Translations under genes and position numbers: made by a program
Source of the DNA: Clostridiaceae bacterium
GTDB lineage: Bacteria > Bacillota > Clostridia > Saccharofermentanales > Fastidiosipilaceae
Reading direction: 5' to 3'
Assembly (NCBI GenBank): GCA_012514965.1
Contig: JAAYZH010000128.1
Location: forward strand, 1 to 8,000
Length of the DNA stretch: 8,000 nt
The notes under the pieces: generated by a model
The model's input: only the letters and a program-made list of their open reading frames with translations
What the model was told of the DNA's origin: nothing
Database searches by the model: none
In this document: positions 1-6,614 of the stretch, piece after piece
How the letters are laid out: each line of letters opens with the position of its first letter
Position numbering within the stretch: position 1 is the first letter of the stretch

Positions 1-900
1 CACATCCCCTTCTATCTGGACAATGTTGAGGCTAAACTACCTGAATTGGTATCTTTTCGTTACAATCCGGGCGGCGTGTACGAGGTGGCCAATGGCATTA
101 TGGATAATCCCGGGGATGCCAAGTATGGCATGACCCCGGCGCAGATCCGCGAAGCCTGCCGGATCGCGCTGGCCAATGGAGCGAAACGCATCGGTTTGCA
201 CGCGTTCCTGGTGAGTAATACCGTGGGCAATGATTACTACCCTATGCTGGCGCGAACGCTCTTTGCTTTGGCCAAAGAACTGCATGAAGAGTGCAGCGCT
301 GACATTGCTTTCGTCAATCTTTCCGGCGGAATCGGAATTCCCTATCGTCCGGATCAGGTCGAAGTGGATATCCACGCCGTTGGTGAAGGTGTGCGTCAGG
401 CCTTCGAGGAGATTATGGTACCTGCCGGTCTGGGCAACGCCGCGATCTTCACAGAGCTGGGCCGCTACCTCCTCGCACCGAGCGGAGCCCTGGTCACGAA
501 GGTGCTGCACTTGAAGGACACCTATAAGCATTATGTCGGCCTGGATGCCTGCGCCGCGAATTTGCTGCGGCCGGCTATGTACGGTGCCTATCATCACATC
601 ACTGTCCTGGGCAAAGAAGAGCAGCTTCCGGAGCAGGTGTATGACGTCACCGGCGGCCTCTGTGAAAACAACGACAAGTTCGCGATAGATCGCGAGCTCC
701 CAAGGATTGAGGTGGGAGATTATCTGTATATTCATGACAGCGGCGCACATGGGTTTTCGATGGGGTACAACTACAACGGTAAGCTTCGCTCGGCGGAAGT
801 CCTGCTGCAAGAAGATGGCGGCTGGAGACTGATTCGCCGGGCTGAGACGGCTGAGGATTATTTTGCGACGTTGGCAGGGTTTTGGCCTGAACGAGTATAG
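1..900 (+). CDS. lysA: Diaminopimelate decarboxylase, 5' end cut off by window
   Basis: This PLP enzyme of the cytoplasm decarboxylates meso-diaminopimelate to L-lysine, the last step of lysine synthesis. The reading frame is open from base 1 to the TAG at 898-900 and gives 299 residues. Family members are about 420 residues, so roughly the first 120 are missing, including the lysine that carries PLP. Visible landmarks, counted from base 1, are the FRYNPGG segment near residue 20, the glycine-rich phosphate loop GGIG (109-112), the ELGR form of the ExGR motif (152-155), the catalytic CENND motif (221-225) and a MGYNYNG segment with the PLP-site tyrosine near 256. The FRYNPGG and IMDNPGDAKYG segments resemble the clostridial branch of the family more than the E. 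coli type. The internal TTG at 46 is not the start. The next gene begins 22 bases downstream, probably on the same transcript. Confidence 0.95.
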   Translation, partial: HIPFYLDNVEAKLPELVSFRYNPGGVYEVANGIMDNPGDAKYGMTPAQIREACRIALANGAKRIGLHAFLVSNTVGNDYYPMLARTLFALAKELHEECSADIAFVNLSGGIGIPYRPDQVEVDIHAVGEGVRQAFEEIMVPAGLGNAAIFTELGRYLLAPSGALVTKVLHLKDTYKHYVGLDACAANLLRPAMYGAYHHITVLGKEEQLPEQVYDVTGGLCENNDKFAIDRELPRIEVGDYLYIHDSGAHGFSMGYNYNGKLRSAEVLLQEDGGWRLIRRAETAEDYFATLAGFWPERV

Positions 901-922
901 AAGAAGAGAAAGAGGAGTGTTC

Positions 923-1519
923 ATGAAAGGAATGCGAAACGCATTATTGATCTTTGTGATAGTCGCCGGCTTGCTGCTGCCTGCCTGCACTGCAGGGGGT
1001 AAAGCCGCAAACAGCAAATTCACAGACAGCAGTGAAGTGACAAACTATGTAAAACTCACAATGTCCGATGACAGCATTATCGTCATAGAGCTTGATCCCG
1101 AACAAGCGCCGATCACGGTGAAGAACTTCCAGGATCTCGTAGCCAGCGGTTTCTATGACGGCTTGATCTTCCACAGAATTGAGAAGGACTTCGTGATTCA
1201 GGGCGGAGATCCGGATGGGAATGGTTCAGGCGGTCCCGGCTACTATATTAAAGGCGAATTTGCCGCTAATGGTGTGGACAATTCTTTGAAACACACTCGC
1301 GGTGTTGTCTCGATGGCTCGTTCCACGCCTTATGATAGTGCCGGATCGCAGTTCTTCATCGTCCTGGAAGCCGCTCCGCATCTGGACGGAGCCTATGCTG
1401 CTTTTGGCACTGTGGTCGAAGGCATGGAGGTAGCGGACAAAATCGAAAGCGACTACCTGGAAGGCAAGCTAAAGGCATGGCCGGCAATGAAAAAGGCTTC
1501 TTTTGTGAAGCCTGCCTAA
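923..1519 (+). CDS. Cyclophilin-type peptidyl-prolyl isomerase, predicted secreted lipoprotein
   Basis: The product has 198 residues. A lipoprotein signal peptide is clear: Lys2 and Arg5, a hydrophobic stretch at 7-19, and the lipobox LPAC with Cys22 as the lipidated residue. The mature protein should sit on the outer face of the cytoplasmic membrane. Residues 42-197 form one cyclophilin domain that catalyses cis-trans isomerisation of Xaa-Pro bonds, here presumably to help exported proteins fold. Family motifs are FHR (83-85, with the catalytic Arg85), QGGD (93-96), SAGSQFFI (139-146) and HLDGAYAAFG (153-162). His153 stands where human cyclophilin A has the cyclosporin-contacting Trp, a common bacterial variant. 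The ATG at 923 is chosen because GAGGAG (912-917) lies 5 bases upstream and the signal peptide begins there. An in-frame TTG at 863 would add 20 residues before the signal. A terminator follows, so the gene probably closes a lysA transcript. Confidence 0.93.
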   Translation: MKGMRNALLIFVIVAGLLLPACTAGGKAANSKFTDSSEVTNYVKLTMSDDSIIVIELDPEQAPITVKNFQDLVASGFYDGLIFHRIEKDFVIQGGDPDGNGSGGPGYYIKGEFAANGVDNSLKHTRGVVSMARSTPYDSAGSQFFIVLEAAPHLDGAYAAFGTVVEGMEVADKIESDYLEGKLKAWPAMKKASFVKPA

Positions 1520-1549
1520 CATTATCTAGCAATCAATTTTTCACACGAG

Positions 1550-1582
1550 ACTCCTGCGAAGTTCATTCTTCCAGGAGTTTTG
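1550..1582 (+). terminator. Rho-independent terminator after the cyclophilin gene
   Basis: ACTCCTG (1550-1556) pairs with CAGGAGT (1572-1578). Above it, past a one-base bulge at C1557, GAAG (1558-1561) pairs with CTTC (1568-1571), leaving a six-base loop. T1578 opens a run of four T residues (1578-1581) on the plus strand. An outer TCACA (1541-1545) / TGTGA (1581-1585) pair could lengthen the stem. On the minus strand the hairpin is followed by A residues, so it should work only for the lysA-cyclophilin transcript. It overlaps the last codons of the convergent ABC-F gene. Confidence 0.6.
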
Positions 1583-3503
1583 TGATTTCTTCTGCTTCAC
1601 TGCTCTTGGCAAAAAAGTCCTCATACAGCTCTTCCAAACCGGACTGCAGCTCAGCATAGGCCTGGTAAGCCGCAGGATCGGTACCGCTGAGTGTGTCGGC
1701 GGCCTCTTCGAGCTCCGCTTCGGCCTTGGCGATTGCAGCCTCCAGCTCTTTGATCTCCAGCGTCAGCTTACGCTTGTCTTTGCGAAGTTTAACCAGGTTC
1801 TGTTTGACCTCGACGGCAGACTCCGGGACTGTAGGGACATCGTTGCCGGCAGTCTCTTCACCATGTGTGTCCTTGCGATTGTCAGGCTGCAGCAGGCGGG
1901 CAAAGTGTCTATAGGAAGCGTAACTGGCATAGGCCTGCACGCCGCCGCCAATGAAACCATTGACTCCAAACCCGCATTTTTCGATAAAATAACGGTCGTG
2001 GCTGACTGCCAGAACGGCGCCGTTGAAGTCCATAATTGCATCTTCAAGCACTTCGCGTGAATGAATATCCAAGTGGTTGGTCGGTTCATCCAGGAAGAGG
2101 ACATCGGGCTCTTCCTCGAGAAGACAGCAGAGGTAGAGACGTGAACGTTCGCCGCCGGACAGAACCGCAATCTCTTTGTAAATATCGTTTTCACGAAAAC
2201 CATAGCGAGCCAGAAGGTTGCGGGCGTCACCTTCGAGCAGCATGGTTCTTTCCTGCAGCTCCTGCAGGAGGTTCTTGCTTTCGTCCTCGAATTTCGCGTA
2301 TTGACCGAGGTGGCCAAACCGTATTCCGGAGGCCAGGCTTAGCTCACCCTGGTAGTTTTGCTGGGTGCCCATAATCATGGCGAGGAGGGTGGATTTGCCG
2401 CAGCCATTTGGCCCGACCAAAACCTTCTTGTCAAGTGCTTTGAGCTCGAAGTCAACCTGTGAAAACAAATAGCTCACGCCGTCCCAGGATAAGCCTGCTT
2501 CCTTCAAATTCAGCAGCACTCTGCTCTTGTCGCGTTTGTCGCCGCGCGGGATAAAGTGGAAATTCATGCGTCGTTCAGACTGGGGCAGCTTGTCCCGTTC
2601 GTCAGCAATCTGGTCTTCCAGACGCGCGACCGCCTTCTCACGGGCATGGTACGCACTCATTTTGCGATGAGACAGCATGGTCTGTTTGACCTCGAGCTGT
2701 CTCACACGCTCCTGCTCGAGCCTGCTTAACGTGAGTTTGCGAAAGCTGACATCGCGGTTCTTCTGTTCTTGGAAGGCCGAGTAACCGCCTTTGTAGAAGC
2801 TGATTTTTGCCCCCTGCAGCTCAGCCGTCCGCGTCGCAGTCTTGTCGATGAAGTAGCGGTCATGGGAAATAAAGAGAACGGTCCCTTTATAAGTCTGCAG
2901 ATATTCCTCAAGCCACTCGAGACCGTCAAGGTCAAGGTGGTTGGTCGGTTCATCGAGAAGGAGCAAATCAGCATTCTCCAGAACACGGCGGGCCAGTAAG
3001 ACTCGCATCCGTTCACCGCCTGAAAGCGACGAAATCGGTCGGTCCAGCACTTCGCCGGAAATACCCAGCTTCGACAGTGCCTGCGCCAGACTCGACAAGT
3101 ATGAATAGCCCCCGGAGCGCTCAAAACGCTCTGTAAGAGTCTGGTACTCGCGCAAGAGGGAGGTGTGCTCATCCTGGCTTCCGCCAGCCAGAGCGCGGCT
3201 GATCTCGTCGAGACGAGCTTGAATCTTCTCCAGGTGACCGGCACTCAGAACAGGGACGTTCAGATCCGTGAATTCTTCCATCTGCTGGGAAAGATATGAG
3301 AATACCAGGCCTTGGGCAATATTTACACTGCCCGAATCAGCCGTCTCCAGCCCCGCGATAATCCGCATCAGGGTGGTCTTGCCGCTGCCGTTCTCGCCAA
3401 TCGAGGCCAGACGTTCGCCTTCTTCCAGCGTAAAGCTGATATCCTGCAAAATCGGCCGCGAAAAATAGCTCTTATTGAGTTTTGTAACTGTAATGACACC
3501 CAT
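1563..3503 (-). CDS. ABC-F family ATPase (YdiF/Uup-like), ribosome-associated
   Basis: The product has 646 residues: two ABC ATPase domains in one chain and no membrane segments. This is the ABC-F layout. These proteins bind the ribosome near the E site and rescue or tune translation rather than transport solutes. Counted from the ATG at 3503, domain 1 has Walker A GENGSGKT (36-43), signature LSGGE (160-164), Walker B ending in Glu185, and SHD (213-215). A charged linker spans about 245-325. Domain 2 has GPNGCGKST (364-372), LSGGE (448-452), Walker B ending in Glu473, and SHD (501-503). A Glu/Lys-rich coiled coil fills about 560-646. Both ATPase sites look intact. Length and coiled coil fit the YdiF/Uup-like group. 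A resistance-type ABC-F cannot be excluded from sequence alone. The start is uncertain: a GTG at 3518 would add MSQLY, and neither start has a strong ribosome binding site (a GACGGG lies about 12 bases before the ATG). MGVITVTKLNKSYF matches the usual ABC-F beginning. Both neighbours lie on the opposite strand, so it is probably monocistronic. Confidence 0.93.
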   Translation of the reverse strand: MGVITVTKLNKSYFSRPILQDISFTLEEGERLASIGENGSGKTTLMRIIAGLETADSGSVNIAQGLVFSYLSQQMEEFTDLNVPVLSAGHLEKIQARLDEISRALAGGSQDEHTSLLREYQTLTERFERSGGYSYLSSLAQALSKLGISGEVLDRPISSLSGGERMRVLLARRVLENADLLLLDEPTNHLDLDGLEWLEEYLQTYKGTVLFISHDRYFIDKTATRTAELQGAKISFYKGGYSAFQEQKNRDVSFRKLTLSRLEQERVRQLEVKQTMLSHRKMSAYHAREKAVARLEDQIADERDKLPQSERRMNFHFIPRGDKRDKSRVLLNLKEAGLSWDGVSYLFSQVDFELKALDKKVLVGPNGCGKSTLLAMIMGTQQNYQGELSLASGIRFGHLGQYAKFEDESKNLLQELQERTMLLEGDARNLLARYGFRENDIYKEIAVLSGGERSRLYLCCLLEEEPDVLFLDEPTNHLDIHSREVLEDAIMDFNGAVLAVSHDRYFIEKCGFGVNGFIGGGVQAYASYASYRHFARLLQPDNRKDTHGEETAGNDVPTVPESAVEVKQNLVKLRKDKRKLTLEIKELEAAIAKAEAELEEAADTLSGTDPAAYQAYAELQSGLEELYEDFFAKSSEAEEITKLLEE

Positions 3504-3531
3504 ATATAATTGAGACACCCGTCAGAAAACA

Positions 3532-3559
3532 TTCACGATATTTTCTAACATTCTATCAT
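3532..3559 (+). promoter_or_regulatory. Candidate promoter for the leuCDB-ilvD operon
   Basis: TTCACG (3532-3537) could serve as a -35 box (4 of 6 matches to TTGACA). After a 16-base spacer comes TATCAT (3554-3559), with 5 of 6 matches to the -10 consensus. Transcription would begin near 3565-3567, inside the run of A residues that forms the 5' arm of the leader helix. A rival -10, TATAAA at 3582-3587, lacks a good -35 partner. The call rests on consensus matching only. Confidence 0.3.
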
Positions 3560-3560
3560 A
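3555..3560 (-). promoter_or_regulatory. Candidate -10 box for the divergent ABC-F gene
   Basis: Read on the minus strand, 3560-3555 is TATGAT, 5 of 6 matches to TATAAT, about 50 bases before the ABC-F start. No convincing -35 lies 16-18 bases upstream. It overlaps almost base for base with the plus-strand candidate -10, because CTATCATAG is nearly a palindrome. Confidence 0.25.
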
Positions 3561-3562
3561 GC

Positions 3563-3676
3563 GTAAAATCCTTTGCAGAAGTATAAAATGGTGAAGATTT
3601 TGGGTTGAAAGCTGTGACTCAAAGCGAGTCCTGAATAATTTCAGGTGGTATTCTTTAAGGTAATGGAGGATTTTAC
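3563..3676 (+). promoter_or_regulatory. Structured leuC leader with helix masking the ribosome binding site
   Basis: GTAAAATCCT (3563-3572) is a perfect reverse complement of AGGATTTTAC (3667-3676). Three further G-U pairs (3573-3575 with 3664-3666) extend this to 13 continuous pairs in RNA. The 3' arm contains the whole TGGAGG ribosome binding site (3664-3669) and stops one base before the leuC ATG. Inside the helix are two adjoining hairpins: GACTC/GAGTC (3616-3620 with 3626-3630, five-base loop) and CCTGAA/TTCAGG (3630-3635 with 3640-3645, TAAT loop). They share C3630. The 5' arm can instead pair AAAATC (3565-3570) with GATTTT (3596-3601), which would free the binding site. No T-box consensus and no T-run terminator are present. 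The pairing is seen directly; a regulatory role is inferred. Confidence 0.4.
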
Positions 3677-3677
3677 T

Positions 3678-4958
3678 ATGGGTATGACAATGACACAAAA
3701 AATTCTCGCCGCCCATTGCGGGCGCGACAGCGTGCATGCCGGAGAGCTGATCGAGGCGAAACTCGATCTGGTCATGGCGAATGATGTGACCGGTCCGCCG
3801 GCGATCCGTACGCTGGAAGAAATCGGGGCAGCGCCATTTGACCGCGATCGCATCGCATTGGTCCCTTCACACTTTGCCCCTAATAAAGATATCAAGGCAG
3901 CGGAGAACGCTCGTTTCATGCGTGAATTTGCCCGTAAACATGAGCTCAAATATTATTTTGAGCATGGGGAAGAGGACTTTGGCATCGAACATATGATTCT
4001 GCCTGAGAACGGCATTGTCTTCCCGGGTGATGTTCTGATCGGGGCTGATTCGCACACCTGCACCGATGGCGCGCTTGCTGCCTTCGCGACCGGCGTCGGC
4101 AGTACCGATCTCGGCTGCGCTATGGCGACGGGTGAAAGCTGGTTTAAGGTCCCTGAAGCCATGGAGTTCCACCTGACCGGCGCGTTGCAGGCACCCGTCA
4201 GCGGCAAAGACCTCATACTCTACATTATTGCGAAGATCGGTGTAGCTGGGGCACTCTATCGCTCGATGGAATTCACCGGACCGGGTGTCGCTTCGCTGCA
4301 GATGTCTGACCGCCTCACGATTGCGAATATGGCTGTAGAAGCCGGCGGCAAGAACGCGATGTTCCCGGCGGATGACGTGCTGCTCGAATACATCAAGGTA
4401 CGCAACCCGGAGCGTTTTGCCCGAGGTGACTACAAGATTTACGAAGCCGATCCGGATGCGGACTATGTAGAGCGTCTCGAAATTGATCTCGCGACCGTGC
4501 CATTGATGGTTGCTTTCCCGAGTTTGCCGTCTAATGGCAAGGCTCTGGGGACATTCCCGGAAACGCCAATCGACCAGGTCGTGATCGGTTCTTGCACGAA
4601 TGGCCGTATCGAAGACATGCGCGTGGCTGCCGAGTATTTCAAGGATAGACACGTGGCCAAAGGCGTACGCTGCATCGTGATCCCCGGCTCGCAGAAGGTC
4701 TTCCGTCAGGCACTGGAAGAAGGCCTGGTACACACCTTTATCTATGCGGGCTGTGTTGTTAGCCCGCCAACCTGCGGTCCCTGTCTGGGCGGTCACATGG
4801 GCGTCCTGGCGAATCATGAAGTCTGTGTCAGCACAACGAATCGTAATTTTGTCGGTCGCATGGGTCACCCCGGAGCACAGGTCTATTTGGCCTCGCCGGC
4901 TACCGCAGCGTGTTCGGCTGTCAAGGGCTTCATTGCCGGACCTGCCGATCTGGAATAG
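3678..4958 (+). CDS. leuC: 3-isopropylmalate dehydratase, large subunit
   Basis: LeuC pairs with LeuD to isomerise 2-isopropylmalate to 3-isopropylmalate, the second step of leucine synthesis, in the cytoplasm. The product has 426 residues, the length of the shorter LeuC type of archaea and many clostridia and smaller than the roughly 466 residues of E. coli LeuC. The aconitase-fold landmarks are GADSHTCTDGALAAFATGVG from residue 122 and three cysteines that ligate a [4Fe-4S] cluster: Cys306 in GSCTNGR, and Cys366 and Cys369 in the TCGPC motif. Their spacing (60, then 3) is close to that of aconitase. The ATG at 3678 is chosen because TGGAGG (3664-3669) ends 8 bases before it. An in-frame start at 3645 would lie upstream of that site, and the ATG at 3684 is possible but less well spaced. 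It is the first gene of the operon. Homoaconitase paralogs look similar, but the leuD-leuB neighbours support the leucine role. Confidence 0.95.
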   Translation: MGMTMTQKILAAHCGRDSVHAGELIEAKLDLVMANDVTGPPAIRTLEEIGAAPFDRDRIALVPSHFAPNKDIKAAENARFMREFARKHELKYYFEHGEEDFGIEHMILPENGIVFPGDVLIGADSHTCTDGALAAFATGVGSTDLGCAMATGESWFKVPEAMEFHLTGALQAPVSGKDLILYIIAKIGVAGALYRSMEFTGPGVASLQMSDRLTIANMAVEAGGKNAMFPADDVLLEYIKVRNPERFARGDYKIYEADPDADYVERLEIDLATVPLMVAFPSLPSNGKALGTFPETPIDQVVIGSCTNGRIEDMRVAAEYFKDRHVAKGVRCIVIPGSQKVFRQALEEGLVHTFIYAGCVVSPPTCGPCLGGHMGVLANHEVCVSTTNRNFVGRMGHPGAQVYLASPATAACSAVKGFIAGPADLE

Positions 4959-4973
4959 CAAGGAGAACAGAAT

Positions 4974-5477
4974 ATGAACACCCAAGGTAAAGTCTTTATG
5001 TATGGCGACAACGTCGATACGGACGTGATTATTCCGGCTCGTTATCTCACCACGGCCGACCCAGCAGAACTGGCCAAACACTGCATGGAAGACCTGGATA
5101 AAACCTACGTTGACCGTGTGCAAAAGGGCGATGTCATCGTGGCCGGAGAGAATTTCGGCTGCGGGTCCTCACGTGAACACGCTCCTATCGCAATCAAGGG
5201 CAGCGGAGCCGGTTGTGTGATTGCCCCCTCTTTCGCCAGGATCTTCTACCGCAACGCTATTAACATGGGCCTGCCGATTCTGGAATGCCCTGAAGCCGTC
5301 ACCGGCCTGGCTGAAGGCGATGAAGTCGAGGTCGACTTCGACAGCGGTGTGATCCGCAACGTCAATACCGGCGAAAGCTGGCAGGCTGAGCCCTTCCCGG
5401 CATTCATCAGCAAGATCATTCAAAGCGGCGGACTCGTCAACTACATCCGCGCCAAGGAAGGCAGCGCAGAAGCATGA
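4974..5477 (+). CDS. leuD: 3-isopropylmalate dehydratase, small subunit
   Basis: LeuD is the small swivel-domain partner of LeuC and completes the isopropylmalate isomerase active site. The product has 167 residues, matching the short LeuD form that pairs with the roughly 420-residue LeuC. Two family motifs are clear: [15 protein letters not shown] (residues 10-24) and [10 protein letters not shown] (62-71), which supplies substrate-contacting serine and arginine residues. The start is well supported: AAGGAGA (4960-4966) lies 7 bases before the ATG, just after the leuC stop at 4956-4958. The TGA at 5475-5477 overlaps the leuB ATG in the sequence ATGA, so translation of the two genes is probably coupled. 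Confidence 0.95.
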   Translation: MNTQGKVFMYGDNVDTDVIIPARYLTTADPAELAKHCMEDLDKTYVDRVQKGDVIVAGENFGCGSSREHAPIAIKGSGAGCVIAPSFARIFYRNAINMGLPILECPEAVTGLAEGDEVEVDFDSGVIRNVNTGESWQAEPFPAFISKIIQSGGLVNYIRAKEGSAEA

Positions 5478-6574
5478 CACAAGAGAAAGTTTATAAAATT
5501 GCCCTGATCCCGGGGGATGGCATCGGTCCGGATATCGTAACCGCGGCCTGTGAGGTTCTGGACAAAGCTGCCGGTCGTTTTGGCTTCCGGCTTGAATATG
5601 AAGAACTTTTGGCCGGCGGCGCAGCGCTTGACGCCAGCGGAGAGCCTCTGCCACAGTACACAGTAGAAGCGGCAAAAGGAGCAGACGCTGTCATGCTGGG
5701 TGCCGTCGGCGGGCCGAAGTGGGATACCCTGCCGACAGCCCTGCGCCCTGAGAAGGCCTTGCTCGGTTTGCGTTCTTCTCTGGGCCTGTTTGCGAATCTG
5801 CGCCCGGCGCGGATGTTCCCGGCTCTGGTCGCGCAGAGTCCGCTGCGTCCCGAGATCACCGCGCAAGGCATGGACATCATGATTGTCCGTGAGCTCACCG
5901 GCGGCATCTATTTTGGTGAGCAGGGGAGGAGCGGGAGAGGTGAAGAGCGTAAAGCTTACGATACCGAGGCCTACTCCTATCCGGAAATCGTGCGAATCGC
6001 GCGAATCGCCTTTGGACTGGCCCAAGGCCGCAACAAGCAACTGACACTGGTCGACAAGGCTAACATCCTCACGACCTCCCAGCTGTGGCGGGAAGTGGTC
6101 AAAGAAATTGCTCCGGAGTATCCGGATGTCCAGCTCGACTACTTGTATGTCGATAATGCTGCCATGCAGCTGGTCAAACGTCCCTATAGTTTTGACGTCA
6201 TCCTGACCAGCAATATGTTTGGTGATATTCTTTCGGATGAGGCCGCGCAAATTACGGGTTCGATTGGGCTTCTGCCCTCCGCCTCCTTGGGCCTGCCCGG
6301 CAAGCCCGGCATGTATGAGCCCATTCATGGCTCAGCTCCTGATATTGCCGGCCAAAACAAAGCTAATCCACTGGCTACGATTCTATCCGCAGCCATGCTG
6401 CTTCGTCTTTCACTGGGCGAAGAAGACGCGGCTGCCGCAATCGAAGATGCGGTTACAAAAGTACTTGCCGATGGCTACCGCTCGCCGGATCTCCTGGCAC
6501 CAGGCGAAACAGCTCAAGAAGGCATGCTTTTGGGTACGCTTGAGATGACAAGCGCTGTCCTCGCTGCGCTATAA
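5474..6574 (+). CDS. leuB: 3-isopropylmalate dehydrogenase
   Basis: LeuB is a cytoplasmic NAD-dependent enzyme that oxidises and decarboxylates 3-isopropylmalate to 2-oxoisocaproate, the third step of leucine synthesis. The product has 366 residues, normal for the family. Compared with the Thermus enzyme, the substrate and metal residues are all present: Arg100 and Arg110 in the [16 protein letters not shown] segment, Arg139, Tyr146 in TGGIYFG, Lys195 in VDKAN, Asp227, and Asp251 and Asp255 in [11 protein letters not shown]. The [12 protein letters not shown] loop (282-293) binds the adenosine part of NAD. The LGLRSSLG segment indicates isopropylmalate rather than isocitrate or tartrate as substrate. 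The ATG overlaps the leuD stop by 4 bases; AAGGAAGG (5454-5461) lies 12 bases upstream, rather far, which fits translational coupling. No terminator follows before ilvD. Confidence 0.95.
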   Translation: MTQEKVYKIALIPGDGIGPDIVTAACEVLDKAAGRFGFRLEYEELLAGGAALDASGEPLPQYTVEAAKGADAVMLGAVGGPKWDTLPTALRPEKALLGLRSSLGLFANLRPARMFPALVAQSPLRPEITAQGMDIMIVRELTGGIYFGEQGRSGRGEERKAYDTEAYSYPEIVRIARIAFGLAQGRNKQLTLVDKANILTTSQLWREVVKEIAPEYPDVQLDYLYVDNAAMQLVKRPYSFDVILTSNMFGDILSDEAAQITGSIGLLPSASLGLPGKPGMYEPIHGSAPDIAGQNKANPLATILSAAMLLRLSLGEEDAAAAIEDAVTKVLADGYRSPDLLAPGETAQEGMLLGTLEMTSAVLAAL

Positions 6575-6614
6575 TAATTACAATTCACGAAGATTCCCAC
6601 AACGGAGGTACATT

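Noticed and set aside
37..1023. A 328-codon minus-strand open frame opposite lysA and the cyclophilin start
   Set aside because: It runs through two well-supported genes, has no recognisable domains, and crosses the gene boundary without regard to it.
3582..3587. TATAAA as the -10 box of the leucine operon
   Set aside because: No -35-like hexamer lies 16-18 bases upstream. TATCAT at 3554-3559 has a better partner, although TATAAA cannot be fully excluded.
3588..3608. Possible leader peptide MVKILG ending in TGA
   Set aside because: It has only one leucine and one isoleucine codon, no convincing ribosome binding site, and no downstream terminator, so classical attenuation is not supported.
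3640..3657. T-box-like GGTGGTA before leuC
   Set aside because: Only GGTGG-A of the T-box consensus is present; the ACCGCG part is missing. There is no terminator stem with a T-run, and a leader of about 110 bases is short for a full stem I plus antiterminator.
3867..5123. A 418-codon open frame on the minus strand, antisense to leuC and the start of leuD
   Set aside because: No protein family is recognisable, and the overlapping plus-strand frames carry unmistakable LeuC and LeuD motifs. Long antisense frames are expected opposite codon-biased genes of this composition.
5441..6328. A 295-codon minus-strand open frame opposite leuB
   Set aside because: It is a shadow of leuB, whose catalytic residues are all intact, and has no recognisable family.
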